DNA of 64,000 bases from Lysinibacillus pinottii (GTDB lineage Bacteria; Bacillota; Bacilli; Bacillales_A; Planococcaceae), in assembly GCF_024753545.1 (NCBI RefSeq), contig NZ_JANTOO010000020.1, positions 1 through 64,000 of the forward strand, given 5' to 3'. A model generated the notes under the pieces. The model did not search any database. It was not told where the DNA came from and saw only the letters and a program-made list of their open reading frames with translations. A program made the position numbers and the translations under genes. Below, one piece after another: positions 61,256 to 64,000 of this stretch. Position 1 is the first letter of the stretch; every line of letters begins with the position of its first letter.

Positions 61256-61570
61256 TTATGACAAAATTTTCAACATGACGGCTGCTCCTAAAACAAGCAC
61301 TATACAAACAATTCTTCTCCAATCCTTTGATTCATTAAAGAAGAACATTCCTAGCAAGGCTCCTCCAGCCGCACCAATTCCTGTCCAAATTGCATAAGCA
61401 GTACCCATCGGTAAGGTTTCCATAGCATACGCAAGTCCTGCAAAGCTTAATGTAAATGCAAATATTAATAATCCTAAGTTTTTTTTATTCTTTTCGTTAT
61501 TATATTTACTAATCATATAGACACCCATCATCTCACATAGGCCTGCCATTATTAATGCCATCCATGCCAT
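61256..61570 (-). CDS. ykkD: SMR family guanidinium exporter subunit (YkkD-like)
   Basis: 104 residues, four helices. MAWMALIMAGLCEMMGVYMISKYN with the conserved membrane Glu, and AYAMETLPMGTAYAIWTGIGAAGGAL, are typical of the small multidrug resistance family. It starts on the base where the upstream SMR gene ends (translational overlap). The two subunits probably form a heterodimer, as in Bacillus YkkC/YkkD. A guanidine riboswitch upstream defines the substrate. Confidence 0.9.
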   Translation of the reverse strand: MAWMALIMAGLCEMMGVYMISKYNNEKNKKNLGLLIFAFTLSFAGLAYAMETLPMGTAYAIWTGIGAAGGALLGMFFFNESKDWRRIVCIVLVLGAAVMLKILS

Positions 61571-61911
61571 TATTCAGTCACCTCTTTTTCCTTCGGCTCT
61601 CCTGTCACAAGCTTTAAGCCTACAACCCCTGCCAATAAAACAACAATACATAGTATTTTTGCTAGCTTCCACGGCTCTCCAAACAGTAAACTATCCGCGC
61701 ATACTGTGCCGGCTGTCCCCAAACCTACAAAAATCGCATATACCGTACCAACTGGTAAGTGCTCTCCCGCTTTAATTAGTAAATAAAAACTAACATAGAT
61801 TGCAATTACAGTGCCTATCCATTCCCACACACCCGAAGCATGCTTTAAACCAATGACCCAGCCTACTTCAAAGCAAGCAGCGATAATGACACTTACCCAA
61901 TGCTTATTCAT
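61570..61911 (-). CDS. ykkC: SMR family guanidinium exporter subunit (YkkC-like)
   Basis: 113 residues from ATG 61911 (GGAGGG 6 bases upstream); a GTG nine codons earlier is possible but overlaps nothing useful. HWVSVIIAACFEVGWVIGLKHASG holds the essential Glu, and GEHLPVGTVYAIFVGLGTAGTV is the third helix. It is the first gene of the pair behind a guanidine-I riboswitch. It exports guanidinium in exchange for protons. Confidence 0.92.
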   Translation of the reverse strand: MNKHWVSVIIAACFEVGWVIGLKHASGVWEWIGTVIAIYVSFYLLIKAGEHLPVGTVYAIFVGLGTAGTVCADSLLFGEPWKLAKILCIVVLLAGVVGLKLVTGEPKEKEVTE

Positions 61912-62002
61912 AAAAAATCCCTCCATCTTATCAGACACGACGAATCACTTGTTGATGACTATCCTTCCTCAGCTTTCGCCAAAACACCTGATTTTAGCCA
62001 AA

Positions 62003-62123
62003 CAAAAAAGCCCAGAAGAAACTGTCCTTCAACAGTATCTCCCAGGCTTTTATCCTTCCGTGTCACAAAATCAATTTGTGGTTTTCTCTCGGACCAGACT
62101 AGCATCTGCTACGGAACCCTAGA
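62003..62123 (-). ncRNA. Guanidine-I (ykkC) riboswitch with terminator
   Basis: On the minus strand the conserved ykkC motif is present: CTAGGGTTCCG, then CTGGTCCGAGAG, ACACGG, and GGATAAAAGCCTGGGAGA. A stem formed by AAAGCC and GGGCTTTTTT ends it and can act as the terminator that competes with guanidine binding. It lies about 90 bases before the ykkC-like gene. Guanidine should switch the exporter on. Confidence 0.92.
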
Positions 62124-62164
62124 AAACTTTACAATATTTTATTAACCTTAGTATAGCAAACTAT

Positions 62165-63313
62165 TTAATACTTTTCCACTGGAACATAACCGACTTTGGC
62201 TACTAATGCTTGACCCTCATCGGTAAGTATCCAATCGATTAGCTTTTGAACATTTTCATTCTCCCCCCCAGCAGTGACCGCATAAAACTCAGAGACTAAA
62301 GGATAGGTCCCATTTCGAATGTTCTCTTTAGTTGGGGCTATACCATCAATGGATAGTAATTTGATTTTTTTATTACGAACCATCTCTGTCGAATAGTATC
62401 TAAACGTAAAGCCCATCGCATTTTTATAATTTCGATATTGAGATACTTCATGGATAATTCCACCCATTCCTGAGGCAATATTTTCAGAGGGTGCCTCCAT
62501 AATTGGCTTATTATCCATTAAATTTTCTAATGCTGTTTGGCTTCCGCTATCCGCTGGACGTTGGAAAGCACGGATGGCTTCATCCTCACCGCCAACATCA
62601 CGCCAGTTGGTAATTTCACCAGCATATATTTTCTTCACCTGATCCAATGTTACATTATCCACATTGTTTTTATGATGGACGAAAAAAACAAATGCCTCTC
62701 GCCCAATCGGTGTCATATTAAACGTAAGTTCTTCTTTTTCTGCTTGCCATTCTTGCTTAATAGATGGTGCTGCCACAAAAATTAAATCCACATTTCCCGC
62801 TATTAAATTTTGATAGGCTTCTGGTGTACGGTTAACTTGGACCCTACTCTTATATGGCTGATAGTCTCCCTTAGGATAAGTAGCCTCAACAAAGGCTGCA
62901 TATAAAGGATACATAGCTGTGGCTCCATCTAATCGTGGTAATGACCCTGTCAATTGTAATGAGACTTTTTCGTCAGGCTTTACCACTTGATTGTCCTGCG
63001 TAAATGGTTGATAAGCAGATATATCAATTTCTGCATCAACAGTAGGAATACTCAGCTTATAATAATGTTGAATAGGAGGAATTAAAGCAAATATTATTGT
63101 CACACCCAATGCACCCATTACCCATCTCTTTTTCTTTTTTGTATTCATCCAATTAAATATTCCACAAACAAACAATACAAATACACAAACTGGAACCGTA
63201 TAAACTAGTTGCAGAAAGTGCATATGACCACTCAATATGACAATAAGTACTACCATTAATGTCACTACTGATAAACCAATCATAACGCTCACAATTTGTA
63301 AGAATTTAATCAA
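62165..63313 (-). CDS. Membrane-anchored PstS-like phosphate-binding-type protein
   Basis: 382 residues. Three hydrophobic segments fill the first 85 residues (MIGLSVVTLMVVLIVILSG, LVYTVPVCVFVLFVCGIFNW, WVMGALGVTIIFALIPP). A PBP-like domain follows from about 115: LPRLDGATAMYPLYAAFVEA, FQRPADSGSQTALENLM and FYAVTAGG. This resembles PstS, but it has membrane helices and no lipobox, and no pst genes are nearby. It may act as a phosphate sensor or an anchored scavenger. Confidence 0.85.
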   Translation of the reverse strand: MIKFLQIVSVMIGLSVVTLMVVLIVILSGHMHFLQLVYTVPVCVFVLFVCGIFNWMNTKKKKRWVMGALGVTIIFALIPPIQHYYKLSIPTVDAEIDISAYQPFTQDNQVVKPDEKVSLQLTGSLPRLDGATAMYPLYAAFVEATYPKGDYQPYKSRVQVNRTPEAYQNLIAGNVDLIFVAAPSIKQEWQAEKEELTFNMTPIGREAFVFFVHHKNNVDNVTLDQVKKIYAGEITNWRDVGGEDEAIRAFQRPADSGSQTALENLMDNKPIMEAPSENIASGMGGIIHEVSQYRNYKNAMGFTFRYYSTEMVRNKKIKLLSIDGIAPTKENIRNGTYPLVSEFYAVTAGGENENVQKLIDWILTDEGQALVAKVGYVPVEKY

Positions 63314-63524
63314 GCCGCAACCCTCCAGTGTAATTTTACACTTTCAAATTAATCGTACTAAATAAAGCAGATATTCGCAACATTATATTCTGAAAATTAT
63401 GTTAAAATTAAATTTATCTTGATTCGACATCTGCTTGAAACAAGATAGAGCTTTTGGTGGATCCAACATTTAGTAGGGGAAAATTCGCCAAGGCACAACT
63501 GGACGGATTAGGAGGATTGTACAT

Positions 63525-63998
63525 ATGGCAATAGAAAAAGCACGGAATCATTTAGCCCAATGGCATGTGGAACACAAAATACAAGAATTAGAAGAGAGCT
63601 CTGCCACCGTTGAATTAGCAGCACTGGCACTTGGCTGTGAGCCTGCCCGCATAGCAAAATCTTTATCCTTTCTTGTCAATGATAGCGCTATACTAATTGT
63701 GGCAGCCGGAGATGCAAAAATCGATAATGCCAAATATAAAGCAGTTTTTGGAACAAAGGCAAAGATGCTAGGTAAAGATAATGTCGAAGCTATGATAGGT
63801 CACGATGTCGGTGGAGTTTGTCCCTTTGGCGTTAATGAAGGAGTTGTTATTTATTTAGATGAATCCCTTAAACGGTTTACAACGGTATTTCCTGCATGTG
63901 GTAGTAGCAATTCTGCGATAGAGGTCACGATTTCCGAGCTAGAAACCTATACACCGTATGAAGAATGGATTGATGTCTGTAAGGGCTGGAAGGATTAG
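63525..63998 (+). CDS. YbaK/EbsC-type aminoacyl-tRNA deacylase
   Basis: 157 residues. The YbaK fold is shown by VELAALALGCEPARIAKSLSFLVNDSAILIVAAGDAKIDNAKYK, with the conserved Lys of the editing site, and by MIGHDVGGVCPFGVNEGVVIYLDESL. It hydrolyses mischarged aminoacyl-tRNA such as Cys- or Ala-tRNA(Pro). ATG with TAGGAGG upstream. The stop lies 4 bases before the window end. Confidence 0.92.
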   Translation: MAIEKARNHLAQWHVEHKIQELEESSATVELAALALGCEPARIAKSLSFLVNDSAILIVAAGDAKIDNAKYKAVFGTKAKMLGKDNVEAMIGHDVGGVCPFGVNEGVVIYLDESLKRFTTVFPACGSSNSAIEVTISELETYTPYEEWIDVCKGWKD

Positions 63999-64000
63999 AC

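Noticed and set aside
63314..63524. T-box leader before the tRNA-editing gene
   Set aside because: The T-box sequence and specifier-stem features are not seen; only an ordinary ribosome site.

Overview
The window looks like chromosomal DNA of a low-GC Gram-positive bacterium of the order Bacillales, most likely Lysinibacillus or a close relative. This is inferred from strong AGGAGG-type ribosome sites, Bacillus-type gene families (yxlEFG-like, ykkCD-like, opuA, yitT-like) and a PBSX-type tail cluster. I see no rRNA, tRNA or CRISPR array.

Layout. 1-8.5 kb: the end of a membrane transporter, a decayed ORF, then a catabolic operon on the minus strand (M20 hydrolase, iron alcohol dehydrogenase, aldehyde dehydrogenase, sodium:solute symporter) with a divergent PucR-type regulator. 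The regulator and the aldehyde dehydrogenase each carry a -1 frame discontinuity at a run of seven A. 8.8-15.7 kb: a small membrane protein, a yxlEFG-like ABC operon with a GntR regulator, an ArsR-like regulator with a YitT-family protein, and a Na/Pi cotransporter. 15.7-16.9 kb: a graveyard where a broken histidine kinase is fused to a broken IS3-family element.

17-37 kb: the main accessory region. A PBSX/XkdK-type contractile tail operon (about 19.9-32.8 kb, minus strand) holds tube, sheath, frameshifted tail chaperone, tape measure, baseplate, fibre, holin and amidase. It has a late regulator, a DnaD-like protein and an ImmR/ImmA-like repressor-protease switch. I find no terminase, portal, capsid or integrase gene, so this reads as a tailocin (phage-tail-like bacteriocin), not a complete prophage. 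Just past the lysis cassette lie an unrecognised 467-residue protein, whose promoter is enclosed by two LexA-type SOS boxes, and an M23 peptidase without a signal peptide. Both could be cargo released when the tailocin lyses the cell; this is inference.

37-44.3 kb: a MerR-like protein, a TetR-controlled ABC exporter, a second ABC pair, and remnants of a response regulator, a histidine kinase and another ABC ATPase, which look like a collapsed peptide-antibiotic resistance locus. 44.3-53.4 kb: housekeeping and scavenging genes (DUF523, NUDIX, methyltransferase, MFS/LysR pair, guanine deaminase with purine permease, sarcosine-oxidase-like enzyme). 53.6-57.2 kb: a compact minus-strand operon of GTP cyclohydrolase II, RibD, an FAD monooxygenase and a HAD phosphatase, which could make and then oxidise 5-amino-6-ribitylaminouracil. 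57.4-61.2 kb: a BusR-like (GntR plus RCK_C) regulator and a three-gene glycine betaine ABC transporter with a bipartite operator. 61.2-64 kb: a guanidine-I riboswitch with a paired SMR exporter, a membrane-anchored PstS-like protein and a YbaK-type tRNA editing protein.
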